64,000 nucleotides of DNA from Bacillota bacterium (GTDB taxonomy: Bacteria > Bacillota > UBA4882 > UBA8346): contig JARKQY010000014.1 of assembly GCA_029974635.1 (NCBI GenBank), forward strand, positions 98,170 to 162,169. Reading direction: 5' to 3'. The notes beneath the pieces are model-generated. The model made no database searches and was not told the DNA's origin. It saw only the letters and a program-made list of their open reading frames with translations. Positions 38,288 to 46,860 of the stretch are shown here, one piece after another; position 1 is the stretch's first letter; each line of letters starts with the position of its first letter. The translations under genes were made by a program, and so were the position numbers.

Positions 38288-38310
38288 CAATTATGAAATA
38301 ATGAGTTTAC

Positions 38311-38661
38311 TTACTTCTTCTTCGCCACACCGACCAAATCCTTGAAAGCCTGCCGGTCATGTACGGCTAGGTCGGCTAGTACTTTACGGTTGATTTGCAC
38401 TCCGGCCTTCTTTAAACCGCTAATGAAAGTGCTGTAGGACATCCCGTTAATCCGGGCGGCAGCGTTGATTCTGGTAATCCATAGCTTCCGGAAATCCCGC
38501 TTTTTAGCGCGACGGTCCCGTAAAGCATATGCCAATGATTTGAGAACCTGGGCGTTGGCCGGCCGAAAGATCCGACTCTTAGAACCGCGGTAACCTTTGG
38601 CTAACTTTAAAATCTTTTTATGACGATGGCGGCTGGTAAATCCGCCTTTTACTCTAGGCAT
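38311..38661 (-). CDS. rplT: Ribosomal protein L20
   Basis: 116 residues, standard length, beginning [20 protein letters not shown]. It binds 23S rRNA early in 50S assembly and, in Bacillota, represses its own operon by binding the leader upstream of infC. Last gene of infC-rpmI-rplT, 41 bases after rpmI. Confidence 0.97.
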   Translation of the reverse strand: MPRVKGGFTSRHRHKKILKLAKGYRGSKSRIFRPANAQVLKSLAYALRDRRAKKRDFRKLWITRINAAARINGMSYSTFISGLKKAGVQINRKVLADLAVHDRQAFKDLVGVAKKK

Positions 38662-38702
38662 TTAAAACACCCTCCGATCTATTCCACAATATATACTAAT
38701 TC

Positions 38703-38897
38703 TTACATTCCCAGCATCCGTTTAACTCTTCCGGTATCACCACTGCTGATGACTTCGGCTTTCCGCAGATTCCGTTTCCTTTTCGGCGATTTCGATTCGA
38801 GCATGTGTCTTTTATATGCGTTATTCTTCATAATTTTACCGCTTCCGGTTACCTTAAACCGTTTGGCGGCGCCCCGGTGGGTCTTCATTTTCGGCAT
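38703..38897 (-). CDS. rpmI: Ribosomal protein L35
   Basis: 64 residues from the ATG at 38897 ([20 protein letters not shown]), preceded by a purine-rich GAGAGGGG site; three codons further upstream in frame are not part of the family. Component of the large subunit. Separated from infC by an unusually long gap of about 300 bases. Confidence 0.96.
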   Translation of the reverse strand: MPKMKTHRGAAKRFKVTGSGKIMKNNAYKRHMLESKSPKRKRNLRKAEVISSGDTGRVKRMLGM

Positions 38898-39195
38898 TCC
38901 CCACACCCCTCTCTTTATTATTCAAAAATATTCAAAAGCCAATTGCGCGTACTGGCGGATGTCATGTTTTACCTGGTTGAAGCCGAAAGAAAACAAACAG
39001 ATAATTTCATCCAACCTCTGCTCTGGAGTATACTTCCGCAATCTCAACCCATCCATATTTCATTTCGGAAAAATCATCTCGGGAAGAACCCGTTCGGCGG
39101 CCGGCAACTTTTTGAAGAACCGTCTGCGGATAAAAGTCACGGTAATTAGTAAAATATTTTCGAAATAGCACTATAGTCAGAATATAGGTGACGAA
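38898..39195. other. Long infC-rpmI spacer
   Basis: 298 bases inside an operon whose genes are normally close together. On the minus strand a 44-codon ORF (38922-39056) encodes a basic-start, amphipathic peptide (KYTPEQRLDEII then CLFSFGFNQVKHD). It has no strong ribosome-binding site and I do not recognise it. No hairpin terminator was seen. Confidence 0.4.
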
Positions 39196-39714
39196 TTACT
39201 GGCTTTCCGCTTTCCCGGATAAAATCATGATCATGTTTTTACCTTCAATCTTGGGTTCACGTTCAATAACAGCGTGGTCCCGGACATTTTCAAAGAGTTG
39301 CAATAGAATAGCTCTGCCCAATTCGGCATGAACAATCTCCCGCCCCCGGAAACGGATCATCGCTTTGACCTTATCCCCATCCTTGAGAAATTTTTGAACC
39401 GCCTTGACTTTGACCTGAAAATCATGTTCCTCGATCTTCGGAGTCATGCGAATTTCTTTAACTTCAATAATTCGCTGTTTTTTTCTGGCCTCGCGCTCGC
39501 GTTTGCTTTGCTCGTACCGGTATTTTCCATAATCCATAATACGGCAAACCGGAGGTTTAGCGTTAGGAGCCACTTCAACCAAATCTAGTTCCTTTTCCAA
39601 CGCCAGTTTTAAAGCGTCTCTGACCGACATGATTCCTAATTGTTCACCCTCAGAGCTTACCACCCGGATCTCCTTGGCGCGGATCTCCTCATTAATTCGC
39701 AACTCGTTACTAAT
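39196..39714 (-). CDS. infC: Translation initiation factor IF-3, ATT start
   Basis: 172 residues if read from the ATT at 39714 (ISNELRINEEIRAKE). AGGGGGTGA lies six bases before this ATT, whereas the TTG four codons later is 18 bases from it, too far. Typical IF-3s of Bacillota have this short extension before INEEIRAKE. The rest is standard: N-domain, lysine-rich linker, C-domain (KVKAMIRFRGREIVHAELG). IF-3 prevents subunit joining and discriminates against non-AUG starts, so a non-AUG start gives autoregulation, as known for E. coli infC. Confidence 0.93.
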   Translation of the reverse strand: MSNELRINEEIRAKEIRVVSSEGEQLGIMSVRDALKLALEKELDLVEVAPNAKPPVCRIMDYGKYRYEQSKREREARKKQRIIEVKEIRMTPKIEEHDFQVKVKAVQKFLKDGDKVKAMIRFRGREIVHAELGRAILLQLFENVRDHAVIEREPKIEGKNMIMILSGKAESQ

Positions 39715-39912
39715 AAGCAGTCACCCCCTAAAATAATCACAAAATAAAAAGCAGGCTGTTAAAACTCCACCCGCTCAAATTTCCTCAACTATCCTAAGCA
39801 TTGATTCCGAAACCGGATTCGATTTCTTAGCTTTGGCAAAGCTGTTTATAAACCCGGAACCTCTCATGGTTTGGGTGAGAAGCGGATGGCTTCTACTTGG
39901 TTTTTAATTAAA
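39715..39912 (-). promoter_or_regulatory. L20-type leader of the infC operon with attenuator
   Basis: About 200 bases upstream of infC contain strong secondary-structure potential on the minus strand: a GAAGC...GCTTC hairpin near 39880-39895, long-range pairing candidates, and a terminator-like stem with arms AGCGGGTG and CAGCCTGCT followed by TTTTTATTTT (39741-39775). Bacillota infC-rpmI-rplT operons have an L20-binding leader that controls premature termination; position and layout match. Covariation was not tested. Confidence 0.65.
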
Positions 39913-39987
39913 AATAGTATATCATCAAACAGGCCGGCCGTCAATAATTAATTCATTTCCGGGTAAACTAAAAAGGGAGGTGCGACT

Positions 39988-40155
39988 TTGAAAGCAACGA
40001 CAACCAGTTTGGCTGTAACCGGAACCGGAGCGGCAGTTTCTGGACTCGGGGCGTTTCTTCTGCGAAATAAATGGGGAGCCGGAATCCTCGGATTTGGTTT
40101 GGCCCATGTAGTTCTCGGAGTGCTGGATATGTTTCGCCCCAGTGTACGTAGCTAG
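39988..40155 (+). CDS. Small hydrophobic protein
   Basis: 55 residues from a TTG at 39988 with a strong GGGAGGTG five bases upstream. Sequence is Gly/Ala-rich with one or two membrane-type helices (LAVTGTGAAVSGLGAFLL and GILGFGLAHVVLGVLDM) and a basic end. It resembles short uncharacterised Bacillota membrane proteins with a GFGLAHVVLG core. Divergent from infC and followed by a stem-loop at 40156-40195. Function unknown; the ribosome-binding site and composition support a real gene. Confidence 0.7.
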   Translation: MKATTTSLAVTGTGAAVSGLGAFLLRNKWGAGILGFGLAHVVLGVLDMFRPSVRS

Positions 40156-40195
40156 TATAGCGCTTTCAAAGTAATATACCCTAGAAAGCGTTATA
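40156..40195 (+). terminator. Hairpin after the small protein gene
   Basis: TATAGCGCTTTC (40156-40167) pairs with GAAAGCGTTATA (40184-40195) with one G-T pair and a 16-base loop, directly after the stop codon. No T-tract. Immediately followed by the dispersed repeat at 40196-40252. Confidence 0.5.
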
Positions 40196-40252
40196 CTTTG
40201 GTAAAACGTTTATTATGAATGTGATGTTATTTCGAAAATGTTTTACTGGTCT
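40196..40252. repeat. Dispersed TAAAACGTT element, copy 1
   Basis: Inverted arms GTAAAACGTTT (40201-40211) and AAATGTTTTAC (40236-40246) around about 24 bases containing GTTATTT. The whole about 57-bp unit resembles 47975-48033, including the flanking ACTTTG and the shared internal GTTATTT. A half-unit occurs near 13180. Confidence 0.55.
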
Positions 40253-40406
40253 TAGTTCCTTCCCGGCGAGGCTGCTCGAAAAGATATTTTCACGCGAGGG
40301 ATATCAGCCGACATTCAGGCCCAAACTTTGGGCGATGCACTGTATCCATCAATTGAAAGTATTTTTAGACAGCCTCCCTATTTTTAAAATTTTGCATGAC
40401 GGCCTA

Positions 40407-41324
40407 TCATGAATTTCCGGCCCGTTTGCACCATTCCACGGCTTGTTGCATAACACCGGGAATCTCGCTGGAGAACTCCATATATTCCCCGGAGCGGGGA
40501 TGATCAAAACCCAAGATTGCGGCGTGGAGCGCCTGCCCTTGGATGGGAACACTCTCTTTCTTTCGCCCGTAAACCGGGTCGCCCACCACCGGATAGCCCA
40601 GATGGCTCAAATGGACCCGGATCTGATGGGTGCGCCCCGACTCAAGCTTCACTTCCAGAAATGAGTGGGCTCCAAAATATTCAAGAACTATATAATTGGT
40701 AGCCGCCGGTTTACCACCCGGGACCACCGCCATTTTCTTGCGTTCAACCGGATGGCGTCCAATCGGAGCCTCGATTCGGCCGCTTCCGGGGGGTGAGCCG
40801 TGAACCAGAACTTTATAAACCCGTTTCATGGTCCTGTTTTTGATTTGAGCGGCCAGATCCAGGTGGGCGAAGTCGTTTTTGGCCACCACCAATACTCCGG
40901 AAGTATCTTTGTCCAGCCGGTGAACGATCCCCGGCCGGATGACACCGCCGATTCCCGATAAGTCCTTACAGTGTTCCAACAAAGCATTGACCAGAGTGCC
41001 GTGATAATTCCCGGCGGCGGGATGAACCACCATTCCCCGCGGTTTATTTACAACCACCAGATCCCGGTCTTCATATAATATCTCCAGCGGTATCATTTCC
41101 GGCGTTACGTTCAGAGGTTCAGGATCCTCCCAGGCAACTTGAATTTCAATCCCGGGTTCCAAACGGAAACCGGCCCGTAAAGCCTTTCCTTTGCAGGTTA
41201 CGCCGCCGGCTGCAATGATTTTTTGTACAAAAGTCCGAGATGGCCATAGGCTGGTAGCACTTAAAAACTGATCCAACCGCTGCCCCCCAGCTTCCGAATC
41301 AACGCTGAAACTCCGAAGCCGCAT
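40407..41324 (-). CDS. RluD-family 23S rRNA pseudouridine synthase
   Basis: 305 residues from the ATG at 41324, which has GGAGG nine bases upstream; the frame is open 12 codons further. Order: S4-like RNA-binding domain (about 12-75, RLDQFLSATSLWPSRTFVQK), then the catalytic domain with HRLDKDTSGVLVVAK near residue 130 containing the catalytic Asp. It isomerises uridines in 23S rRNA; the lspA-adjacent Bacillota homologues are YlyB-like. Overlaps lgt by 26 bases. Confidence 0.92.
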   Translation of the reverse strand: MRLRSFSVDSEAGGQRLDQFLSATSLWPSRTFVQKIIAAGGVTCKGKALRAGFRLEPGIEIQVAWEDPEPLNVTPEMIPLEILYEDRDLVVVNKPRGMVVHPAAGNYHGTLVNALLEHCKDLSGIGGVIRPGIVHRLDKDTSGVLVVAKNDFAHLDLAAQIKNRTMKRVYKVLVHGSPPGSGRIEAPIGRHPVERKKMAVVPGGKPAATNYIVLEYFGAHSFLEVKLESGRTHQIRVHLSHLGYPVVGDPVYGRKKESVPIQGQALHAAILGFDHPRSGEYMEFSSEIPGVMQQAVEWCKRAGNS

Positions 41325-42075
41325 CGATTCCGGTCCTCCTCTTACGGTCACGCCGTTCAAAGAACCATATCAACCCAAAAGCCACCGTACCCAGGATAAT
41401 ACAGACCAGTTGCGCAATGCTTAAAAATGGAAAAACCATGGGGCTTTGGCGGAATATCTCGACGATAAAACGCATGATCGAATAAAGACCAATATAAAGC
41501 AGGAATAAAAAGCCGCTAAAACGGCGATGATTCCGAAACTTAAACAGGATGACGGCAATCAGGAAACTGCCGAACATTGAATAAAGCTGGGTTGGATGCC
41601 GCAAGGCCGCATCGTTGGCAGAGCAACGGAGGGCCCAAACTACATTGGATATTTTACCGTAGCAGCATCCATTCAAAAAGCATCCTAGCCGGACAATAGA
41701 GTACCCCAAGGCAATGAACGGCGCAACCAGGTCCGCCAATTTCCAGGGATAAATTTTTTTGATCTTTACAAACCAAAATCCGGTCAAAAAACCGCCGATC
41801 AATCCACCGTGAAACGCAAGCCCTCCCGAATTCACCATAAATATATACCACCAGGGTACGGCGAGAAAGTAACGATATTCGGTAATGACATAAGCGATCC
41901 GCGCCCCAACAACCGCACCAATAATAACCCAAACCGCCAGATCGATAATCGTATCAAATTTGATTTCATATTTTTTCGCCATTTTACCCACACCGAAAAT
42001 GGCTACCAAAAAGGCGATGGCCAGCATCAAACCGTAAGCATGAACGGAAAAACCGAATACTTTAAAGAGCGTCAT
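41299..42075 (-). CDS. lgt: Prolipoprotein diacylglyceryl transferase
   Basis: 258 residues with about seven membrane helices. Lgt signatures NSGGLAFHGGLIGGF near residue 85 and GCFLNGCCYGK near 132 are present. It transfers diacylglycerol from phosphatidylglycerol to the lipobox Cys of prelipoproteins, the step before LspA. It overlaps lspA by 14 bases upstream and the pseudouridine synthase downstream, a tightly packed operon that unites both lipoprotein-processing steps. Confidence 0.95.
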   Translation of the reverse strand: MTLFKVFGFSVHAYGLMLAIAFLVAIFGVGKMAKKYEIKFDTIIDLAVWVIIGAVVGARIAYVITEYRYFLAVPWWYIFMVNSGGLAFHGGLIGGFLTGFWFVKIKKIYPWKLADLVAPFIALGYSIVRLGCFLNGCCYGKISNVVWALRCSANDAALRHPTQLYSMFGSFLIAVILFKFRNHRRFSGFLFLLYIGLYSIMRFIVEIFRQSPMVFPFLSIAQLVCIILGTVAFGLIWFFERRDRKRRTGIDAASEFQR

Positions 42076-42586
42076 TCTTCTCCTCCTTTGAACCCCCGGT
42101 TGCCGTGTTATTTATCCGGGAGTCGGCCGATAGAGCCATCGCTTGTTTATCGGATTTATTTTTTTGCAGCAATCCCAAGACAATCAATCCCACCCCGGAA
42201 ACAATGGCTATATCCGCCACATTAAAGACCGGCCAGTAATGAATGTCGATAAAGTCAACCACCCCGCCCAGCCTGACCCTGTCGATAAAATTACCGACAG
42301 CCCCGCCCAGGGCTATCGCCACACCCATCTGGAAGACACGGGGATAATCCCGCACCAGTCGACGGTTTAGCCATACCGTGACAAATACGACAGCCGCAAT
42401 TATCGCTAACAATAGGGATTGCGACGGCAAAATACTGAAGGCGGCACCGGTGTTTTTGACGTGGATAATGGACACCAACCCGTTGAAATAATCGTAGCTT
42501 TGGTATGGCAACATTTTCGCTTGAACAACGAGTTTGCTTATTTGATCCAAAACCACTACAATGATCGTTACATACAAGTAAGGCAT
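42062..42586 (-). CDS. lspA: Lipoprotein signal peptidase II
   Basis: 174 residues from the ATG at 42586, with AGAGGAGA five bases upstream; an ATG six codons earlier lacks such a site. Four membrane helices. Catalytic aspartates lie in GNFIDRV and FNVADIAI, and the NTGAAFSIL motif is present. Cleaves the signal peptide of diacylglyceryl-modified prolipoproteins. Residues after about 150 form a charged tail not common to all homologues. Confidence 0.94.
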   Translation of the reverse strand: MPYLYVTIIVVVLDQISKLVVQAKMLPYQSYDYFNGLVSIIHVKNTGAAFSILPSQSLLLAIIAAVVFVTVWLNRRLVRDYPRVFQMGVAIALGGAVGNFIDRVRLGGVVDFIDIHYWPVFNVADIAIVSGVGLIVLGLLQKNKSDKQAMALSADSRINNTATGGSKEEKNDAL

Positions 42587-42751
42587 TTTGCTCTCCTCTA
42601 CCATCCCGTGGATATAAAGAGTAAATTATAAACGATATTCTGCATTTAAAACCAAATCCCTTTATATACTTCCCCATGACTTTCATATATTAAGGTAGAA
42701 GCTTGGATATTTCAAACTTCACTCTTTACACTTACCCTTCACAATTTCACT

Positions 42752-43396
42752 TCACGATTCCGGGTCCGGTGCAAATTCATCCGGATCAGTCTCGGCAATC
42801 ATTTCGTAATCTTCCACCGCTCCCTGTGGCTCATCGCCATCAATGTACATATCCCCATAGTCAACTTCACCTCCCAGATCCGATGGAGTTTCCGAAGTAC
42901 CGTACCGGGCCACCGATTGCCAAATATCCTCGCCATCGGTACCCACATTATCGGTGTCATCCAAAAAAGTCCGGCCGAATGGCGGGTATAATACTTCCTC
43001 CTCTATCGGCCGTTTCCGGCCCTGACGATGGGATTCCTTATCCCGCTGGCAGTCGATGCATAATGTAGTATCGGGCACCGCCTCCAAACGCTCCAAATCG
43101 ATCTCCATGCCGCAATCTTCACAAATTCCGTATTTTCCGTCTTCAATTGATTTCAGGGCATCATTTATCCGCTGATAAAACTCGCCCAAGTTCATTTTGA
43201 GTGCCAGGTCCTTTTCCCGTTCAAAAGTCTCTGAACCCAAATCCCCCGGATGATTGTCGTAACTTGACAATTCATGAACCGAATCCCGGAGGGAGTCGTT
43301 AAGATTAAAACTCTCCGATTCTTCCAGCTCCTTTTCCAACCGGTGTTTTTCTTCTAGTAAACGTTCCTTGAAAGATTGCAGTCGCTGTTTATCCAT
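42752..43396 (-). CDS. YteA-like TraR/DksA zinc-finger protein
   Basis: 214 residues from the ATG at 43396 (AAAGGAG six bases upstream). N-terminal coiled coil (about 1-85), then a C4 zinc finger CEDCGMEI...CIDCQ around residue 95-120, then an acidic tail rich in Asp/Glu. This matches the Bacillota YteA family (DksA/TraR type), some of which are sporulation-associated. DksA proteins bind the secondary channel of RNA polymerase; whether this one does is not known. Confidence 0.82.
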   Translation of the reverse strand: MDKQRLQSFKERLLEEKHRLEKELEESESFNLNDSLRDSVHELSSYDNHPGDLGSETFEREKDLALKMNLGEFYQRINDALKSIEDGKYGICEDCGMEIDLERLEAVPDTTLCIDCQRDKESHRQGRKRPIEEEVLYPPFGRTFLDDTDNVGTDGEDIWQSVARYGTSETPSDLGGEVDYGDMYIDGDEPQGAVEDYEMIAETDPDEFAPDPES

Positions 43397-43445
43397 TTTT
43401 TGCTCCTTTTCTCTAGCCCAATTTGTTCTAGTCTTCACGGGTGGT

Positions 43446-43751
43446 TCAATAGTAATATTTTAGATTTTGATTGACAATTCGCACCAGATTCGCGATAAAC
43501 TCGCCGATAACCGGTAAATTCAACTCCGCCAGCCTGGTCAGAACAACCAGAAAAAGGCTGGCAATAATGGTCAGCCCAATGGCGATTCCGAACCCGCGGG
43601 CCAGCCCCCCGAGAAAATTTAAATAGATTAAACGGGCTGGTTTATGGAGCAGCCGCATAAATTCGGCTATATTCGCCCGTTCCAGTTTCCGTTCCACCTC
43701 ATTGATCTTATTATAGAGGGATTTCGCCATACGCCGGTTAAGAATCGTCAT
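43446..43751 (-). CDS. DUF5665 membrane protein
   Basis: 101 residues. N-terminal amphipathic part (about 8-45), one hydrophobic helix (GIAIGLTIIASLFLVVLTRL, about 54-73) and a short C-terminal helix (LPVIGEFIANLVRIV). This fits the DUF5665 family, small Bacillota proteins of unknown role. Start is uncertain: ATG 43751 or ATG 43730. Upstream of the yteA-like gene by 49 bases, same strand. Confidence 0.7.
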   Translation of the reverse strand: MTILNRRMAKSLYNKINEVERKLERANIAEFMRLLHKPARLIYLNFLGGLARGFGIAIGLTIIASLFLVVLTRLAELNLPVIGEFIANLVRIVNQNLKYYY

Positions 43752-43928
43752 CACCTGAAATTATGTTTAATAACAAATAGCGGAATGTTAATAGATTGTC
43801 ACCAAACCCTCAACTTTAAACATTCTTAAAGGATGTCTGAATCTTTTATTGAAAAATATAAGGGTAAAATTCCAGCTCTTTTGGAATGATCATTGAATAA
43901 TAAATAACAACCTAAAAGGTGATCTGAC

Positions 43929-45736
43929 TTGTCCGAATCCAATTCCTATATCAAAAGAAAACAACGGTATCAATGGTTTTTAAACCGGCTGGAGCGGGTT
44001 TTCAACCGGTTTGTTTACCTGAAACTAACAGTGGTCCTCCTGGGCTTAACCGCTGCCGGCTACTTTCTGGTGCTAAAAAAGTTCCCTACCGGCGGCGGGT
44101 TATTGTTATTCGGAATTTTCCTGTTAATATACCTGGATATCCGCCATCGTAAAATTGTTTTCTACCGGAAATACGCCCTGATTCTAAGGGATATTAATGA
44201 ACAATCGCTTGGGCGGCTGGGCGGCCGGTGGTGCAATTTTCCGGACGCCGGGACTGAATTCCGGGATGATGCTCATCCCTATACATCAGATCTGGATATT
44301 TTCGGTGCAGGATCATTATTTCAGTGGATTAATGTAACCCAAACCTATTTAGGCCGTAAGAAACTTGCCGGGTTGCTGGCGCATCCCCCCGATGCAATAC
44401 CTGTTATCCGCGAACGTCAAGGAGCCATTGCCGAACTGGCCGGAAATCTAAGATGGAGGCAGTGGTTTCAGGCCCGCGGGATTGCAATCAAAGATCAAAT
44501 GCGAGATCCAGATTTCTTAATCAAATGGGCAAACGAACGCAACCCTTTTTTTCTTCAAAAGGCAGTCGTGCTAAGCTTGCGCGCCTTGCCGGTCATTACC
44601 ATCGGTTTTATTATCGCCTATTTCAATACCAAAGCAATTCCATTCTACATCCCCCTTTTGGGATTAATCCTTCAGTTCGGATTACTTAAAATTAGAGTGA
44701 AAAAACGCTCGATTATCCTGGCGACAGCCGGGGAATATGAAAAAAATATCCAGATATATGCGAGTTTACTTGAGCAGATACTGGAAAAAGATTGTCAATC
44801 CGGATATCTCCAACGGTTAAAGCAGAAACTGTTCAACCATGCTGAACAACCAGCCGGCTTGCAGTTGAATAAACTGACCAAAATCATCGACTTGATTGCC
44901 AACCGGAATAACGGTTTTTATCCGGTGGTTAACATCATTACATTATGGGATTATCATTGCTTAATCGCTTTAGAGCGTTGGAAGAAAACATCCGGGGAAT
45001 ATTTGCAGGACTGGCTGGAAACCATTGCGGAATTTGAAGCTTTGGCAAGCCTGGCGCTTATCCAGTACGACCACCCGGAGTGGGCTCAGCCGGATTTTAT
45101 TCATGGCACTCCAGCGGTTACTGCGGACAATCTCGGACACCCTTTACTTTCCGACGCCACCCGAATAACGAACCCCCTGCAAATCGGAACCCAAACCAGG
45201 ACTTTACTCATTACCGGATCAAATATGTCCGGCAAGAGCACTTACCTGCGGACTGCCGGGATTAACCTGGTATTGGCCTATAGCGGCGCTCCGGTTTGCG
45301 CCAAATCCTTCCGGTGTACCTTGATGGATATTTATACTTGTATGCGGATCAGCGATAATCTCGCCAAAAATATCTCCACCTTTTATGCGGAGATATTACG
45401 GATAAAATCCATTGTGGAAGCGACTGCCGGGTCACGGCCGGTTTTTTTCTTATGGATGAGATCTTTAAAGGAACCAACTCCCTTGATCGGCATACCGGGG
45501 CCAAAATCTTAATTAAGAAACTGATTCAAAACGGTGCGGTGGGCCTGGTCTCTACCCACGATCTGGAACTGGGGGAATTGGCGGTAGAACTGCCCGTAGT
45601 CAAAAACTATCATTTTCAGGAATATTTTAAAAACAATCAATTGGAATTCGATTATCGCCTGCATCCGGGAGTCTCAACTACCCGGAATGCTTTGTATTTA
45701 ATGAAAGCCGCCGGGGTTATCGATGGCGGCGAATAA
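43929..45736 (+). CDS. Membrane-anchored MutS homologue with one-base frame break
   Basis: About 602 residues if the frame is restored. Two membrane helices near the N-terminus (about 30-75) and two more near 210-260 precede a MutS-type ATPase: Walker A GSNMSGKST (about 430) and Walker B MDEIFKGTNSLDRHTG, followed by LVSTHDLELGEL. The sequence shifts frame at a seven-T run (45442-45448) just before Walker B. Frame 1 ends at 45512; the continuation is open to 45736. One extra T gives PVFFLMDEIFKGTN, the expected family sequence. The run is also a T TTT TTC slippery heptamer for -1 frameshifting. It lacks mismatch-recognition domains, so a repair role is not assured. Confidence 0.8.
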
Positions 45737-45771
45737 AACTAATACCTAATAACCAATAACGGTTTTTTACC

Positions 45772-46860
45772 TTAATCCCACCTGAAAAACCGGACTGCCA
45801 ACCCCAGGGTGACTACAAACCAACCGGCTAAAACGGCGGTGTCGGTCCAAAAACCGTATGCGGTAGGGAGTCCCACCATCACATGACGCAGCAGATCTCC
45901 CAGATACGTAAGGGGCAATAAATTAACCACCGGTTTTAAAAAAGACGGCATCATTTCCAACGGAAAGAAGATTCCCGACAAAAACATCATCGGAAATTGC
46001 ACCAATTGAATCAAACCCTGGGCGCTTTCTTCGGTCTTGGTGAAATTGATCAATAAATAGCCCAAGGATACGAAAACAACCGCTCCCAGCATTACCATCG
46101 CCATCACCAGAAAGATATTTCCAGTCACCGTAACCCCGAATGCGTAATACCCCAAAGTAATGATTAAAATGGTCTGAACCATGGCCATTGCCAGCCTCAC
46201 CAAAATTTCACTCCACAGCATCATGCTGCGGGGCAGCGGTGTCGCGCCTAGACGCCGGATAATTTTTCGTTCCCGCAACGAAACGAAGTTCAAAGCGCCG
46301 AACAATCCCAATTGCATTAATGCCATGGCCAAAATTCCCGGTAACAGGTAATCGATGGTTTTTAAAGTGGAAACCTGGGTTCTTACCGGTTTAACAACCA
46401 GCAATCTGGGAGTTCCGGCAATCCGGCGTTCGATCTCCGTTAAAATTTCCTTCACCGAAGTGATTAAAATCTGAGTAGTGGTATCTTTGCCGGGGTCATA
46501 ATATATTGGAATCTCCAGTGGTTTGGCCGCTCCGGGAATTCCGGGCTGCTGATTCCCGGGAACCACCACTACAATGAGTCGTTTACCGTTTTTCAAAGCC
46601 TTTAGTTCCTTGTCCCGGCTGCCTTGGTGCAATTCAAAGACCGGAACGGACCGAAATGCTTGTTGAATGGCTGTTCCTGCCGGACCTTTGTCTTCAATAA
46701 CCAGACCCACGCTAAACTTGGCGGAATCCTGGTCCTGGCTGAAAATAGCCCCGAAGAGTAAAATGAACAACAGCGGAAATGCCACGAACCAGAAGATAGA
46801 CATCCGATCCCGGATGATATCCTTCGCATTGGCGCTGACCAGTATCCAAAACCCTTTCAT
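45772..46860 (-). CDS. ABC-2 type transporter permease
   Basis: 362 residues. One helix near the N-terminus (about 22-40), a large extracytoplasmic loop (about 45-165), then five helices to the end, the normal ABC-2 permease plan with LLPGILAMALMQLGLFGALN near residue 175. It forms the membrane channel for the ATPase encoded just upstream (four-base overlap). The plan matches multidrug or lipid exporters of the YhgE/DrrB-like class. Substrate unknown. Confidence 0.88.
   Translation of the reverse strand: MKGFWILVSANAKDIIRDRMSIFWFVAFPLLFILLFGAIFSQDQDSAKFSVGLVIEDKGPAGTAIQQAFRSVPVFELHQGSRDKELKALKNGKRLIVVVVPGNQQPGIPGAAKPLEIPIYYDPGKDTTTQILITSVKEILTEIERRIAGTPRLLVVKPVRTQVSTLKTIDYLLPGILAMALMQLGLFGALNFVSLRERKIIRRLGATPLPRSMMLWSEILVRLAMAMVQTILIITLGYYAFGVTVTGNIFLVMAMVMLGAVVFVSLGYLLINFTKTEESAQGLIQLVQFPMMFLSGIFFPLEMMPSFLKPVVNLLPLTYLGDLLRHVMVGLPTAYGFWTDTAVLAGWFVVTLGLAVRFFRWD

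Noticed and set aside
38620..39168. 182-codon plus-strand ORF across rpmI and the infC-rpmI gap
   Set aside because: It is antisense to rpmI and the gap, with no family features.
40215..40412. Plus-strand ORFs suggesting a transposase or protein remnant
   Set aside because: Short, several competing frames, no recognisable motif; too weak to call.
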